Of a stretch of DNA of 64,000 nt, positions 41,458 through 50,712 are shown piece after piece. The stretch is taken from contig NZ_JAAXPA010000011.1 of assembly GCF_012396235.1 (NCBI RefSeq), positions 62,001 through 126,000 on the forward strand, in the 5' to 3' direction. Within the stretch, counting starts at the first letter, position 1. Every line of letters starts with the position of its first letter. The notes under the pieces are model-generated. The model had not been told where the DNA came from. It searched no databases and worked only from the letters and a program-made list of their open reading frames with translations. Both the position numbers and the translations under genes were made by a program. The stretch is from Rhodococcus opacus. Lineage in GTDB: Bacteria; Actinomycetota; Actinomycetes; Mycobacteriales; Mycobacteriaceae.

Positions 41458-42051
41458 GTGCACGACCCCAGCCTCGGATCGAGCCTGATCGAGTCACAGC
41501 TGCCGAGGTATGAGCAACGCATTCTGCGCACGCAGGTCGTCCGTGCGTCTGCGCCGACGACCTTCGCCGCCATCCGCCGCGTCGACTTCTTCCGGTCGCC
41601 GGCGGTCGCGCTCCCGAACCGGGCCCGAATTGCGATCGACACCGTCCGCGGACGTCGGGGCGCCCATCTTCAGGGGAGTCGGTCCGAATTCAGGTTCGAC
41701 CAGTTGCTGGAACCCGACGGCGGGTTCCAGCTTCTCGCGGAGGAGCCGGGACACGCGATGGTGCTCGGGTTCATCGGTCGCTGGTGGGAGAAGGGCTACG
41801 GCCGCGTCGAATGGTCGCCAGCAGACTTCGGCCGGTTCACCCTTCCCGGATATGGCATCGGCGCTTGGGGTTTCACAGTTCTCACGTACGACGCCCACAC
41901 GTCTGTCCTGGTCACCGAGGTGCGCGTACACGGCACGGACGACAAGGCACGGCGAAGCTTCCACGGGTATTGGACGGTGGTGGGCCCGTTCGTCAAGGCG
42001 ATGGGCGGGCCGGTACTGCGCCTGATCCGGGACGAGGCCGAGTCTCTCTGA
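41458..42051 (+). CDS. SRPBCC-family protein of unknown ligand
   Basis: 197 residues from GTG 41458, which has AGGAGGAG 7 bp upstream. The pattern is that of a subgroup of SRPBCC proteins: VVRASAPTTFAAIRRVDFFR, MVLGFIGRWWEKGYGRVEWS, then WGFTVLTYDAHTSVLVTEVR and RSFHGYWTVVGPFVKAMGGP. It follows the USP gene on the same strand with 37 bp between, so it is probably cotranscribed. SRPBCC folds bind hydrophobic ligands; which one is unknown. Confidence 0.8.
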   Translation: MHDPSLGSSLIESQLPRYEQRILRTQVVRASAPTTFAAIRRVDFFRSPAVALPNRARIAIDTVRGRRGAHLQGSRSEFRFDQLLEPDGGFQLLAEEPGHAMVLGFIGRWWEKGYGRVEWSPADFGRFTLPGYGIGAWGFTVLTYDAHTSVLVTEVRVHGTDDKARRSFHGYWTVVGPFVKAMGGPVLRLIRDEAESL

Positions 42052-42067
42052 GTCGCGGCCCAGCTCG

Positions 42068-43393
42068 TCACTCGATGGCGGCCCGGAATTGTTCGTGCAG
42101 AGCTGCGGCGAGCTCGCGGACCTCGGGTACGACGTCGGGGTCGACGATGATCGTTACTGTCAGCGTGCCCGCATAGGATAGTGCCGCGAACGCGACGCCG
42201 ACGTTCCCCGCGGTGACGGTGATCGGGGTGATGCCTGTGATCGGTGCCCCGGCGATGACGACTTGCCCAGGGGGACCCGGGAGGTTCGTCAGGAACGAGT
42301 TGACGAGTCGCTGACGGTCGACGAACCACCGAAACAACCGCAGCGCGGCCAGGATCCGGAAAAGTGGTCCGATCAGTGCGGAGGACGTACCTCGGGTTCG
42401 CATCTTCTGAACGCGGGTGACACCCGAAACCGTGGTCAGCCGGTCCTGGAAACTTCCTACCAGCGGTACACGTACCGGCATCACACCGACCTGGTTCCCC
42501 AGGTGCCCACTCGTTGCCGAACTCCGGGCCGAGACGGGCACCGACACCACCAGCTCCTGCGGAAACTCCATCCGCTCACGTAGGAGTTCGGCCAATGCCC
42601 CAGTGACGGCGACCAACAGAACATCGTTGACGGTGGCCCCCGACCTCCGCCCCGCTGCCCGGACACCGTCGAGACCGGCGTCGACGGTCACTACCCTGCG
42701 ACGGGGGCCGGTGGCAGCGTTCAGGGAACACCGCGGAGCCCACCCGCCGCGACCACGACCGAGTTCGGCCCAGCCGCCTCGTATACGAGCAATCCTGCGC
42801 GGAACTCGGCGCAGCGTGCGGCACCGTTCGCAAACGCCGTCGACGAACCGGCCCCGAGGCGGGGCCGCCGACGGCGGGTTCTCATTATCGGCGGCCGGTC
42901 CAGTCGCGTCCGCGCCGTCGACCAGGCGCGCGAGCACGGCGAGGCCACCGATCCCGTCGGCCACGACGTGATGCAGCACCAGCACCAGACCGGTGTGATC
43001 GTCGATGAGACCGGTGACGACGACCGCCCGCCACAACGGTCGCGACCGGGGCAGCGGCCGGGTCACCGCGTCCACCGCGATTGCCAGCGCAGCGTCACGG
43101 TCCCCCGGGCTCGGGCACCGCACTCGGGACACATGGGCGCGGACGTCGACATCGGAGTCGTCGACCCAGTACGGCCGTCCCGGGCCCCACCGTGGCGTGG
43201 CCAGGCGCTGCTGCAGGCGCCGAATGCTGGTGAGCCGTCGTGTGAACGTGGCCTCGACGGTCGCCGCGTCCACGTCACCTTCACCGGCAACGAAAAGTAT
43301 CGCGCCGACGTTCATGGGTACCGGTCCGACGTCCGAGACGAGCGTGATCAGGTCGCCCGAGCCGAGTTGCTCGCGACGGTCGTCGGCCGTCAT
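42068..43393 (-). CDS. Wax ester synthase/diacylglycerol acyltransferase (1)
   Basis: 441 residues. The catalytic motif HHVVADGIGG (near 138) is the HHxxxDG of WS/DGAT enzymes, which join acyl-CoA with fatty alcohols or diacylglycerol to form storage lipid. NLPGPPGQVVIAGAPITG (near 365) is the second family signature. The start overlaps the end of acyltransferase 2 by 4 bp (ATGA). Together with acyltransferase 2 and the Rv1733c-like gene it forms one unit. Storage lipid accumulation under hypoxia, as with mycobacterial Tgs1, is the expected role. Confidence 0.92.
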   Translation of the reverse strand: MTADDRREQLGSGDLITLVSDVGPVPMNVGAILFVAGEGDVDAATVEATFTRRLTSIRRLQQRLATPRWGPGRPYWVDDSDVDVRAHVSRVRCPSPGDRDAALAIAVDAVTRPLPRSRPLWRAVVVTGLIDDHTGLVLVLHHVVADGIGGLAVLARLVDGADATGPAADNENPPSAAPPRGRFVDGVCERCRTLRRVPRRIARIRGGWAELGRGRGGWAPRCSLNAATGPRRRVVTVDAGLDGVRAAGRRSGATVNDVLLVAVTGALAELLRERMEFPQELVVSVPVSARSSATSGHLGNQVGVMPVRVPLVGSFQDRLTTVSGVTRVQKMRTRGTSSALIGPLFRILAALRLFRWFVDRQRLVNSFLTNLPGPPGQVVIAGAPITGITPITVTAGNVGVAFAALSYAGTLTVTIIVDPDVVPEVRELAAALHEQFRAAIE

Positions 43394-44835
43394 TCGGAGG
43401 CTGCGTCAGCCGCGCGCGACGAGGCGAGGAGGGTCAGGACACCGCGTTCTATCGAGTCGGAGAGGTCGGTGAGGTCCGGTGTGGTGTCGTAGTCCCCGGT
43501 GAGACCGAAGGCGAGATGGTCGCTGTAGCTGAGGATCGCGATCCCGATCCGCAGCCGCAGCGCGATCGGCACGTACGGAAGGATCTCCAGGATCGTGCGG
43601 CCCATCACGTGTCGTGTGGCTTTCGGACCGGGGACGTTGGTTGCGACGGCGACGACACTGTGCTGAGGAAACCGGGTGGCGAGTCGAACGGCCCAGGCCA
43701 TGGGCATGAACGGTCCGTACTGGGCCACCGCGGTGAACGCCTTGCCCCCTTCCGCTTCCTTGCTCGCCTTGTGCGTCGTGAGCCGTTGGTGGACGGCGAC
43801 CAACTGCTCGACCGGGTCTTCGATGTCGACTGGCAGAAAGGGCAGCATGAGCGAGACCTGATTGTGGATCGCACGTTCCTCGGTTGCGGAGCGGACGGAC
43901 ACGGGAACGAGCGTGCGGACCGTGTGGGGTTCGGGACGCTCGCCCCGTTTCAGGAGCAGCTGCCGTAGTCCGGTGGTGATCGCCGCGAGTGCGACGTCGT
44001 TCACGGTGACCTGGTACGTGGCGCAGATTTCGCGAACGTCATGCATCCTGACTCGCGCGGCGCAGTAGCGGCGCTGGCGACCGATCGGTCCGATCAGCGA
44101 AGTGTCCGTGGATGAGGTCAGTATCTCGGACAGCAGGTGGGTGAGGCCGGTTGCGACGCCGATACCGGCTGCCGTCAGCCGACGTGGAATTGCCAGTGCC
44201 GCCGAGACGAGCCGGAGTTGCCGCACCGGGGACAGGAACTCGATCGTCGAGCGGACCAGGCTCTCGACGCTCTCGAGGCGTGTACCGACGGTCGGTACCG
44301 GCTCGGCGTCGGTGTCGGGCTCTGCGGTCGTCGACGTTTCGGCCACGACTTCGTCGCACATGGCCTCGAACAGTTTGGTTCCGGTGATCCCGTCCGCCAT
44401 GCAGTGATGAATCTTGGTCAGTATGGCCCAGCGGTCGTCGGTGAGGCCTTCGACGACCCAGCATTCCCACAAGGGGCGGTCACGGTCGAGTCGGTGCGCC
44501 ATGACTCGGGCGACGAAACCGAACAGGGACTCCTCCTCCCCTGGTTCCGGGACGGCGACCCGTCGCAGATGATGGCCGAGGTCGAAATGCGGATCCGGTG
44601 ACCAGGAGGGTGGGCTGAAGTCGAGTGGGACCGTGTGAACCCTGTCTCGGGCGTGCGGGAGCTTCGCGAAACGTGCGGCGACCGTGTCACGAAATTCGTC
44701 TTGCCCGGGAACGGGGCCCTCCATGATGGCGAGAGCACCGATCGTCAGGCTCGCGTGTGGGTCGGAGTCCTCCGTCTCGAGAAAACCCGCGTCCAGGAAG
44801 CTCAAGTTGTCGTCCACTGGCTCTGGCCTCACCAT
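43390..44835 (-). CDS. Wax ester synthase/diacylglycerol acyltransferase (2)
   Basis: 481 residues. Catalytic HHCMADGITG near 144 and the downstream VATNVPGPKATRHVMG with the family's NVPGP motif. PLDFSPPSWSPDPHFDLGHH is typical of the N-terminal region. Second gene of the unit, starting 43 bp after the Rv1733c-like stop and overlapping acyltransferase 1. Both are complete. Confidence 0.93.
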   Translation of the reverse strand: MVRPEPVDDNLSFLDAGFLETEDSDPHASLTIGALAIMEGPVPGQDEFRDTVAARFAKLPHARDRVHTVPLDFSPPSWSPDPHFDLGHHLRRVAVPEPGEEESLFGFVARVMAHRLDRDRPLWECWVVEGLTDDRWAILTKIHHCMADGITGTKLFEAMCDEVVAETSTTAEPDTDAEPVPTVGTRLESVESLVRSTIEFLSPVRQLRLVSAALAIPRRLTAAGIGVATGLTHLLSEILTSSTDTSLIGPIGRQRRYCAARVRMHDVREICATYQVTVNDVALAAITTGLRQLLLKRGERPEPHTVRTLVPVSVRSATEERAIHNQVSLMLPFLPVDIEDPVEQLVAVHQRLTTHKASKEAEGGKAFTAVAQYGPFMPMAWAVRLATRFPQHSVVAVATNVPGPKATRHVMGRTILEILPYVPIALRLRIGIAILSYSDHLAFGLTGDYDTTPDLTDLSDSIERGVLTLLASSRAADAASE

Positions 44836-44878
44836 TCGGAAATCGTCGTCGTCTTCTTGTGTTCGACATCGATGGGCG

Positions 44879-45478
44879 TCAGCTGACCGGCCACCCAGGG
44901 GCCTTTCCGAGGTTCCTCCACTCGCGGTCCCACTGTGACATCCGATATCTCGTTCCTGCCCAGCGAATTCCGATCAACATCGTGAGACAGATCGTCGCAC
45001 CCATTGTCCACAGTGCGAGTGCGGCGCCCACTGCCTCGAATGCGTTCTCGGTGCCTGTCTTCGGCGCATCGACGATCTTGCCGGCCGGGTCGATCCACAT
45101 GCTGATCGTTTGTCCCGCCTTCGCTTCCGGCGCGGTCAGTACCTGGCCGGTGCGTGTGGTCCCATCCACTGCCCACCGGGCCTGTGCCTGCCCCGTGGCA
45201 CCCGTTGCCGGAGTGGTATCCGCCAGGTTCACAGTTGGGTCCTCGAGGAGCACTGCCGCGATCTGATGCCGGTTTTCGCGGTCGGCGCGGGATTGGTCGT
45301 CGAGGCGTGTGTGAGTAACGGTTCCGAAGCCTGCGGCGAGGGGAACCAAGATCAGCACCAGGGCGACGACGACGAGGAAGACCGAGGATTCGAGGCGATA
45401 GCTTCCCCGCATCAGTCGGTTCCCGCTCCACGGCCCCAATCGCCACATCCGCGATACCAGTGTCTGTTCCCCGATCAT
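44879..45478 (-). CDS. Rv1733c-like membrane protein
   Basis: 199 residues. Two membrane helices (about 25-50: SSVFLVVVALVLILVPLAAG; about 145-165: GAALALWTMGATICLTMLIG) flank an extracytoplasmic domain with SMWIDPAGKIVDAPKTG, as in the DosR-regulated mycobacterial protein Rv1733c. ATG at 45478 follows AGGAGG at 5 bp. First gene of a unit with the two WS/DGAT genes. A DosR-like element lies 54 bp upstream. Function unknown in mycobacteria as well. Confidence 0.85.
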   Translation of the reverse strand: MIGEQTLVSRMWRLGPWSGNRLMRGSYRLESSVFLVVVALVLILVPLAAGFGTVTHTRLDDQSRADRENRHQIAAVLLEDPTVNLADTTPATGATGQAQARWAVDGTTRTGQVLTAPEAKAGQTISMWIDPAGKIVDAPKTGTENAFEAVGAALALWTMGATICLTMLIGIRWAGTRYRMSQWDREWRNLGKAPGWPVS

Positions 45479-45531
45479 GACGACCTCCTGCGATTGCTCC
45501 TTCGAGTGTCGCGCCGGGACAGATGCCGATG

Positions 45532-45547
45532 TAGGGCCCAAGGTCAT
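45532..45547 (-). promoter_or_regulatory. DosR-like element (site 2)
   Basis: On the minus strand ATGACC-TTGGG-CCCTA, 54 bp upstream of the Rv1733c-like start. It overlaps the stop codon of the upstream USP gene. Perfect fit to RTGACC-N5-CCCTA. Confidence 0.7.
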
Positions 45548-46398
45548 CGCTCTGGTCGGATCGGTCCGGCGATCAGGAGGGGACACGGGGTTATGTGCAC
45601 CAAGGCTGCGCTGGTCGAGCCGAGCGTCATCCCGGAGAAGCCGCCCCGTCCGCGGCTGCCGACGACGATCATCTGGGCTTCGTCGGCCATTTCGAGGAGG
45701 TGGCGAACCGGTCGGTCCCGAACGAGGGTCTGTCGCACCCGGACCTCGGGGAACCGTTCACACCATTCGGCGACGCCGGCTTCGAGCACCGACCGCTCCA
45801 TGGTCTGCTCTACACCGACGGGGAGTTTCGACAGGTCCTGGTCGGACCACGCGTGCAGTGCGATCAGTTCCGTGTTGTGGAGGGAACACTCCTCGAACGC
45901 CAGACCGACGGCCCGTGCACTGCTCGGAGATCCGTCGACGCCGACGACGACGGGTCCCGTGCCGTCCGCGACTCTCGACCAGCCGTCGATCACTGCTACC
46001 GGGCACTGCGCATGACGCGCCACGGCCGAGGTCACGGAGCCGATCAGCCCGTCGGTGAACTCGCCCAGTCCGCGTCTGCCGAGCACGACCATCATTGCGC
46101 CGGCGGATCGGTCGACGAGTGATCCCGGGGCGTTCTGATGGGACACTTCGGCCCGAATGTCGATGTCTGCGTCTGCGGATCCGGCTCGGGCGGTCTCGAG
46201 TGCTTCGGCAACGTCCCGCTCGGCTCGGGCGTGGAGGACTTCAGCGAGTCGGGGCCCATCTTGTGCACCGCGGTACGTGATGCAGGACAACAACAGTAGC
46301 GGCGCCGCGCGCACTGTAGCCTCACGTGCGGCCCACCGCACCGCATCCAGCGACGACCGGGATCCGTCCACTCCCACAACGATCCCCGGATCGACCAT
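45544..46398 (-). CDS. Universal stress protein, tandem UspA domains (2)
   Basis: 284 residues. Domain 1 begins IVVGVDGSRSSLDAVRWAAR. Its ATP motif is MVVLGRRGLGEFTDGLIGSV. Domain 2 begins VVVGVDGSPSSARAVGLAFE with MIVVGSRGRGGFSGMTLGST. ATG at 46398 has GAGGAGG at 5 bp. It lies 110 bp downstream of nitroreductase 1 on the same strand and could share its DosR-like promoter. Start of the next unit is separate. Confidence 0.93.
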   Translation of the reverse strand: MVDPGIVVGVDGSRSSLDAVRWAAREATVRAAPLLLLSCITYRGAQDGPRLAEVLHARAERDVAEALETARAGSADADIDIRAEVSHQNAPGSLVDRSAGAMMVVLGRRGLGEFTDGLIGSVTSAVARHAQCPVAVIDGWSRVADGTGPVVVGVDGSPSSARAVGLAFEECSLHNTELIALHAWSDQDLSKLPVGVEQTMERSVLEAGVAEWCERFPEVRVRQTLVRDRPVRHLLEMADEAQMIVVGSRGRGGFSGMTLGSTSAALVHITPCPLLIAGPIRPER

Positions 46399-46508
46399 GG
46401 TGACCTCCTCATCGATTCCGCTCGCTGCCCGAACCGCATTCGTGTCATCGATCTGCGTCGCATCGTTGGGTTGACGCTCGTCGTATTGCCAGGGGTGGCA
46501 GCCCTCCC

Positions 46509-47525
46509 CTACTCACCGGACAGGTTTCCCTGCGCCGGCCGTTCTCGAACCAGGACTTCCGATAACGGGCGTCTGGGTGTGGGCGACGGTTCCCCCACCC
46601 CGGTGCCCGCTCCCACCCTGATCAGAACCTGCGGCATCCCGTCCCCGGAAGACAGCTCTCGCAGCATTGTCCGTGTCGCGGCGCGTTCGGTCAGATGGGT
46701 GACGGGGCAGGTGGCGAGTCCGCGGTTCGTGCAGGCGAGCAGAACGGCGGAGAGTGCTTCGCCGCTCCGTAGCCAATCAAGTCTCGAATCCGTGGATGTG
46801 GAGAGCAGGAGGATCGCGGCGCGGTCTTCCGACGGGCTGCCGTCGGGTGTGCTCGCGCGGCCGGGTGGAAACTCTCGTGAGAGGTGCACCGAGTGCTGCT
46901 GCGAGTCGGACGGACGCGCCTGCTCCGGCACTCCGTCGGGGAACAGTCCGCGCCCCGACCACCACCGCAGTTCGGCTTGGTAGGTGGGGTCGTCGTGCCG
47001 TAGACCGGTCATCCGGCGTGATGCGTCCTCGAGTGCGGGACGGCTTCGCTCGCCGAGGTCTTCGAGTTCGACGCCTGTTCCTGCAATGATTCGCACCAGC
47101 TGCTCGAGTGTCTCCGTCCACGCGGACGGTGCGTCCAGTGGCAGTCGTTCGGTTCGCCTTCGTTCGATCGCCGCCGCCATTCGGGCGACGAAATCCGTCG
47201 GTGTCGGAGCCGGGACGAAGCCGATCGTCGACAGGAGTTGCCGGTCGGAAGAACGCGGCAGCCTCTCGATGAGAGGACGCCAGCGATTCGCCGTGAATGC
47301 GTAGTCGAGGTGATTCAAGGCCGCACCGCAGGAGATCACCATCTGACGGCCAAAGCCATCGGTGGCGGGCAGCAGCCGGTCGGGATCGCTGTACAACCGC
47401 AAGGTAGTGCCCATCACCCAACGCCACGGTTGGCTGTTGTGCAGCGACGGCGCGCGGCACGCCAGCGCCACAGCTGATTCGACGGTACGTCGGTCGGGTA
47501 CCACGGGCAGCTCTCGCGTGTTCAC
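46509..47525 (-). CDS. Acg-type nitroreductase family protein (1)
   Basis: 338 residues from GTG 47525. ALACRAPSLHNSQPWRW is the N-terminal signature of Acg/Rv2032-like proteins, and later RLDWLRSGEALSAVLLACTN with GDGMPQVLIRVG. These are divergent nitroreductases with a lid that covers the FMN site; in mycobacteria they belong to the DosR regulon and may store flavin. A perfect DosR-like element lies 93 bp upstream. Confidence 0.88.
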   Translation of the reverse strand: MNTRELPVVPDRRTVESAVALACRAPSLHNSQPWRWVMGTTLRLYSDPDRLLPATDGFGRQMVISCGAALNHLDYAFTANRWRPLIERLPRSSDRQLLSTIGFVPAPTPTDFVARMAAAIERRRTERLPLDAPSAWTETLEQLVRIIAGTGVELEDLGERSRPALEDASRRMTGLRHDDPTYQAELRWWSGRGLFPDGVPEQARPSDSQQHSVHLSREFPPGRASTPDGSPSEDRAAILLLSTSTDSRLDWLRSGEALSAVLLACTNRGLATCPVTHLTERAATRTMLRELSSGDGMPQVLIRVGAGTGVGEPSPTPRRPLSEVLVRERPAQGNLSGE

Positions 47526-47618
47526 AGTGTGTCCGTGTGTGTGGTGGGTGCTCCGCCGGTCATCGTGTGTCTCCTGCTTGTCCTGGCTTCGAGTGTTGTG
47601 CTCGCGGCTCGGTGGCTC

Positions 47619-47634
47619 TAGGGCCGTAGGTCAT
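47619..47634 (-). promoter_or_regulatory. DosR-like element (site 3)
   Basis: On the minus strand ATGACC-TACGG-CCCTA, 94 bp upstream of nitroreductase 1. Perfect fit to the shared element. Confidence 0.7.
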
Positions 47635-47685
47635 CGACACCGTCCGGCGGAGACGGCACGGTCCGACCAGCGCATCTGCGGCTGA

Positions 47686-49011
47686 TCACTGGATGAGCAC
47701 GACCCACACGGTCGCGGCTGTCACAGCGACCGGTGGGGCCAGCCACGCCGCCAGCGTCACGGCGAACCGGAACGAACCGGCAACGGCGGCGAGGACCAGT
47801 TTGGTGAGCAGGTTCGTTCCGACGGCGACAACCGCCGCCACGGTCGCGGTGTCGACGGTGATCTCGGCACCCGCCGCGGACGCTGCGGCGAGCGACGAGG
47901 AATGGGCATCGGCCAATCCGCCGACAGCCGATGCAGCGACCACACCGCCACCTCCGAAGCTGTCCGCGGCGCCCTTCGTCATGACGAGGAGGACGAGCAA
48001 AATTCCTGCCAGTGAGAGTGTTGCCGGAACCGAGATCGGGCGGTCGAGCAAACCCGTGGCCGGCTGTGTCCCCTGGACGCGGCTGCCCGACGATCGGTCG
48101 TGCGAGCCCCGGAGCACGAGAACGGCGGTCTCCGCGACGACGAGTGCGGCAGCTCCGCCGAGTATCAGTGCCAGCTGTGCCGACACCTCGGAATTGACGA
48201 CCCAGGTGATACCGACGACGAGCAGGATGGTGGACAGATTCACGATCAGTGCCGCAGGTAAAGCATCCGGCGAATCCCGTTCTCGGCGCGCTGTCCGCGC
48301 CATGACGGCGGTGGTCGCAGCGCCGGAGACGAACCCGCCGCCGAAGCCGACGATCAGCAGTCCCCAGCGTGGGCCGAGGATCCGGGTGGCCACATAGCCC
48401 ACCCAGCCGATCAGGCTCAGCATGAGCACCAGTCGCCCGATCGTCGCAGGGTTCAACGCGCCGTAGGGCCCGACGTCACGGTCTGGAAGTAGGGGGAGGA
48501 CGAGGAAGCCGATCGCGAGCAGTACGCAGAAGTCCGTGATGTCGCGTTCGTCGATCATGTGCTCCGCGAATTCGTGCATGGGGTATTTGACGGAGAGGAG
48601 GACGAGCACGATCACGCCGAGCGCAACGGCGAGTGACGGATAGTGCCAGGCGAGGGCACCGAGCAGGAAGGCCACCAGGGCGGCGAACGCGGTGGTGGTC
48701 CCGACGTCCGGTCGCGGCGGGATATGGGTGCGTACCCAGTACCACCCCACGACGAGGGCCGCGATCCCCACGAAAGCCGCCGTGACTACGGCGGTGCCGA
48801 GGTGCGCTGCGATGGCGCCGGCGAGGGCAATGAGCGGAAAGGTACGTGCGCCGGGCAACTCCCAAGACCCCGGGTCCGCACCGTCAGGTGGGGTGCGGGC
48901 CGCGTGTTCCCGCTCGATTCCCAGCCCGAGCCCGATCAGCAGGGCGGCGGCGTAGCCGTAGGCGTGGAACTCAGCGACGTCCACGGTCGCCGAACTCCGT
49001 GGCGCGATCAT
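47686..49011 (-). CDS. MgtC/SapB-DUF4010 membrane protein
   Basis: 441 residues with about 12 membrane helices. The N-terminal MgtC domain begins YGYAAALLIGLGLGIEREHA and continues ARTFPLIALAGAIAAHLGTA. The C-terminal DUF4010 half includes IVGFGGGFVSGAATTAVMAR and GGLADAHSSSLAAASAAGAE. The family is linked to survival under low magnesium or acid stress. The ATG at 49011 overlaps the USP gene by 41 bp; a GTG at 48983 would shorten this. Last gene of the unit begun by the ABC ATPase, or separately transcribed. Confidence 0.85.
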   Translation of the reverse strand: MIAPRSSATVDVAEFHAYGYAAALLIGLGLGIEREHAARTPPDGADPGSWELPGARTFPLIALAGAIAAHLGTAVVTAAFVGIAALVVGWYWVRTHIPPRPDVGTTTAFAALVAFLLGALAWHYPSLAVALGVIVLVLLSVKYPMHEFAEHMIDERDITDFCVLLAIGFLVLPLLPDRDVGPYGALNPATIGRLVLMLSLIGWVGYVATRILGPRWGLLIVGFGGGFVSGAATTAVMARTARRERDSPDALPAALIVNLSTILLVVGITWVVNSEVSAQLALILGGAAALVVAETAVLVLRGSHDRSSGSRVQGTQPATGLLDRPISVPATLSLAGILLVLLVMTKGAADSFGGGGVVAASAVGGLADAHSSSLAAASAAGAEITVDTATVAAVVAVGTNLLTKLVLAAVAGSFRFAVTLAAWLAPPVAVTAATVWVVLIQ

Positions 49012-49909
49012 GAACCGAACCGGTGTCCCGGTGCACTTTGCTGATCATGACCGGACAGCGGGCCCGGTGAAGCATGTCCTGGCTCGTCGACCCGAGAATC
49101 GCACGGCCGAGCGCGCCGTGCCCATGGCTTCCGACGACGAGAAGTTGCGCGTCCTCACACCAGCGGAGCAATACCTCACCTGCACCACCGGACTCGACAA
49201 TCTCTCGCACGACCACGTCGGGATATCGCTCGACCCAGCCGGCGAGACTTTCCGCCAGAACTGCCCCTTCCCGTCGGCAGGCCCCGACCCCGACCGCGTC
49301 GTTCTCGGTATCGTGTGGAAAATCCGACCTCCACGAATGCACCGCGATCAGCGGCGCGCCGAATCGCCCGGCGAATTGGAAGGCGTCGGCCACGGCGGCG
49401 ACACTGCACCGGCTGCCGTCCACACCGACGACGACCGCGCGTCGGTCGGGAATCGCGTGCTCTTCGGCTCCCCGCCACACCACGAGCGGGCACGGTGAGT
49501 GATGGGCGAGTCGCAGCGCCGTCGCATTCAGATACCCCTCCACCGGGCCTCGTGCCGTCGACCCGATCACCACCATCGACGCTGAGTCCGCCAACGGCAA
49601 CAGGATGTCGGCCGCCGTCGACCCGGTCGGTGAGGAACACTCCACGGCGAGGGCACGCCGGTCGGCCCTGATGCCGCGCAACGCACCGGCCAGGAACGTT
49701 TCCGCGGCGATGCGGTCCTCGTCTTCCGACGGCAGGGGACGCGGTTCTGCGTAGAAGACGGGGGGCGGAGGGAGCACGTGAACCAGGTGCAACGTTGTTC
49801 CCTGCTTCTCCGCGACCGCGGCGGCCCAGCGCGCCGCAGCTCTCGCGGCCGTCGAGCCGTCGACTCCGACGACAACCGGCTCGAGAGAAGGTGTCCTCGC
49901 GTCGGTCAC
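48971..49909 (-). CDS. Universal stress protein, tandem UspA domains (3)
   Basis: 312 residues. Domain 1: VVVGVDGSTAARAAARWAAA with MVVIGSTARGPVEGYLNATA, in which the usual GSxGxG pattern is altered. Domain 2: VVVGVDGSRCSVAAVADAFQ with LLVVGSHGHGALGRAILGST, a full ATP motif. A hydrophilic tail follows. GTG at 49909 starts 3 bp after the permease stop, so it is part of the ABC operon. It may tie exporter activity to the energy state of the cell; this is inference. Confidence 0.92.
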   Translation of the reverse strand: MTDARTPSLEPVVVGVDGSTAARAAARWAAAVAEKQGTTLHLVHVLPPPPVFYAEPRPLPSEDEDRIAAETFLAGALRGIRADRRALAVECSSPTGSTAADILLPLADSASMVVIGSTARGPVEGYLNATALRLAHHSPCPLVVWRGAEEHAIPDRRAVVVGVDGSRCSVAAVADAFQFAGRFGAPLIAVHSWRSDFPHDTENDAVGVGACRREGAVLAESLAGWVERYPDVVVREIVESGGAGEVLLRWCEDAQLLVVGSHGHGALGRAILGSTSQDMLHRARCPVMISKVHRDTGSVHDRATEFGDRGRR

Positions 49910-49911
49910 GG

Positions 49912-50712
49912 TTATCTCACCACATCGCGCTGGGCGAACCCCACGAGCGCGACTCCGAGCAACACTGCAATTGTGAGCAAGGAGACGGATGCTGCCGCGA
50001 ACGAGAACCCATGGCGCAACGGATCATGGCCGGCGTACTGATAGAACGGTGAATATCGTTGCCACGGCGCCAACCACGACACGACAGGCCCGAGGCCGTT
50101 GAGCACATACGCCAGTATCGCGGCCACGGCAGGAACCGAACGACTCAGTGCGGGGCGGCCGGTGACGGCGCCGATCGCGAATGCGAGTGCGCCGAAGACC
50201 AGCGCCAGAAGCGCCAGGTGCGTCATTGCCGCCGCGACGTTTCCCACCGGCAGATCCATGTCGGCGAGTATCCCCTCCCCGAGCAGGGCGAGTCCCATGA
50301 CCGCCGACAGCGCCACGGTGCCCACGGCGAGGGCACCGAATTTCTCCGTCAGGATTCGCCCGCGGCTCAGGGGCGTGACGAGCAACTGATCGAGCGTTCC
50401 CCGCTCCTCCTCTCCGGCGACCGCCGCCGCGCCCGTTCCGACGGCATAGATCAGAAGCAGCAATGGACCCATGAACGACAGCAGTTCGATCTCGATGTAT
50501 CCGACCGGGGTAGACATGTCGGCCCCGGACATCGCGAACAGGGCACGAAACGCCTCGGGCATTTCGTCGAGGAACTGATTCATCGACGGCTGGTCGCGAA
50601 CACTGGGCCAGATCGCCACGTACATCGCCACCAACAGCGCGAGCCCGACGACCCATGCAGGGAACGCGCGGCGCTGATCGTACAACGTCTTGGTGAGCAC
50701 GCTACGCAGCAT
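49912..50712 (-). CDS. ABC-2 type transporter permease
   Basis: 266 residues with six membrane helices (FPAWVVGLALLVAMYVAIWP; MGPLLLLIYAVGTGAAAVAG; LALLALVFGALAFAIGAVTG). EERGTLDQLLVTPLSRGRIL after helix 2 is the ABC-2 signature. Overlaps the ATPase gene by 11 bp. Forms an exporter with it; substrate unknown. Confidence 0.9.
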   Translation of the reverse strand: MLRSVLTKTLYDQRRAFPAWVVGLALLVAMYVAIWPSVRDQPSMNQFLDEMPEAFRALFAMSGADMSTPVGYIEIELLSFMGPLLLLIYAVGTGAAAVAGEEERGTLDQLLVTPLSRGRILTEKFGALAVGTVALSAVMGLALLGEGILADMDLPVGNVAAAMTHLALLALVFGALAFAIGAVTGRPALSRSVPAVAAILAYVLNGLGPVVSWLAPWQRYSPFYQYAGHDPLRHGFSFAAASVSLLTIAVLLGVALVGFAQRDVVR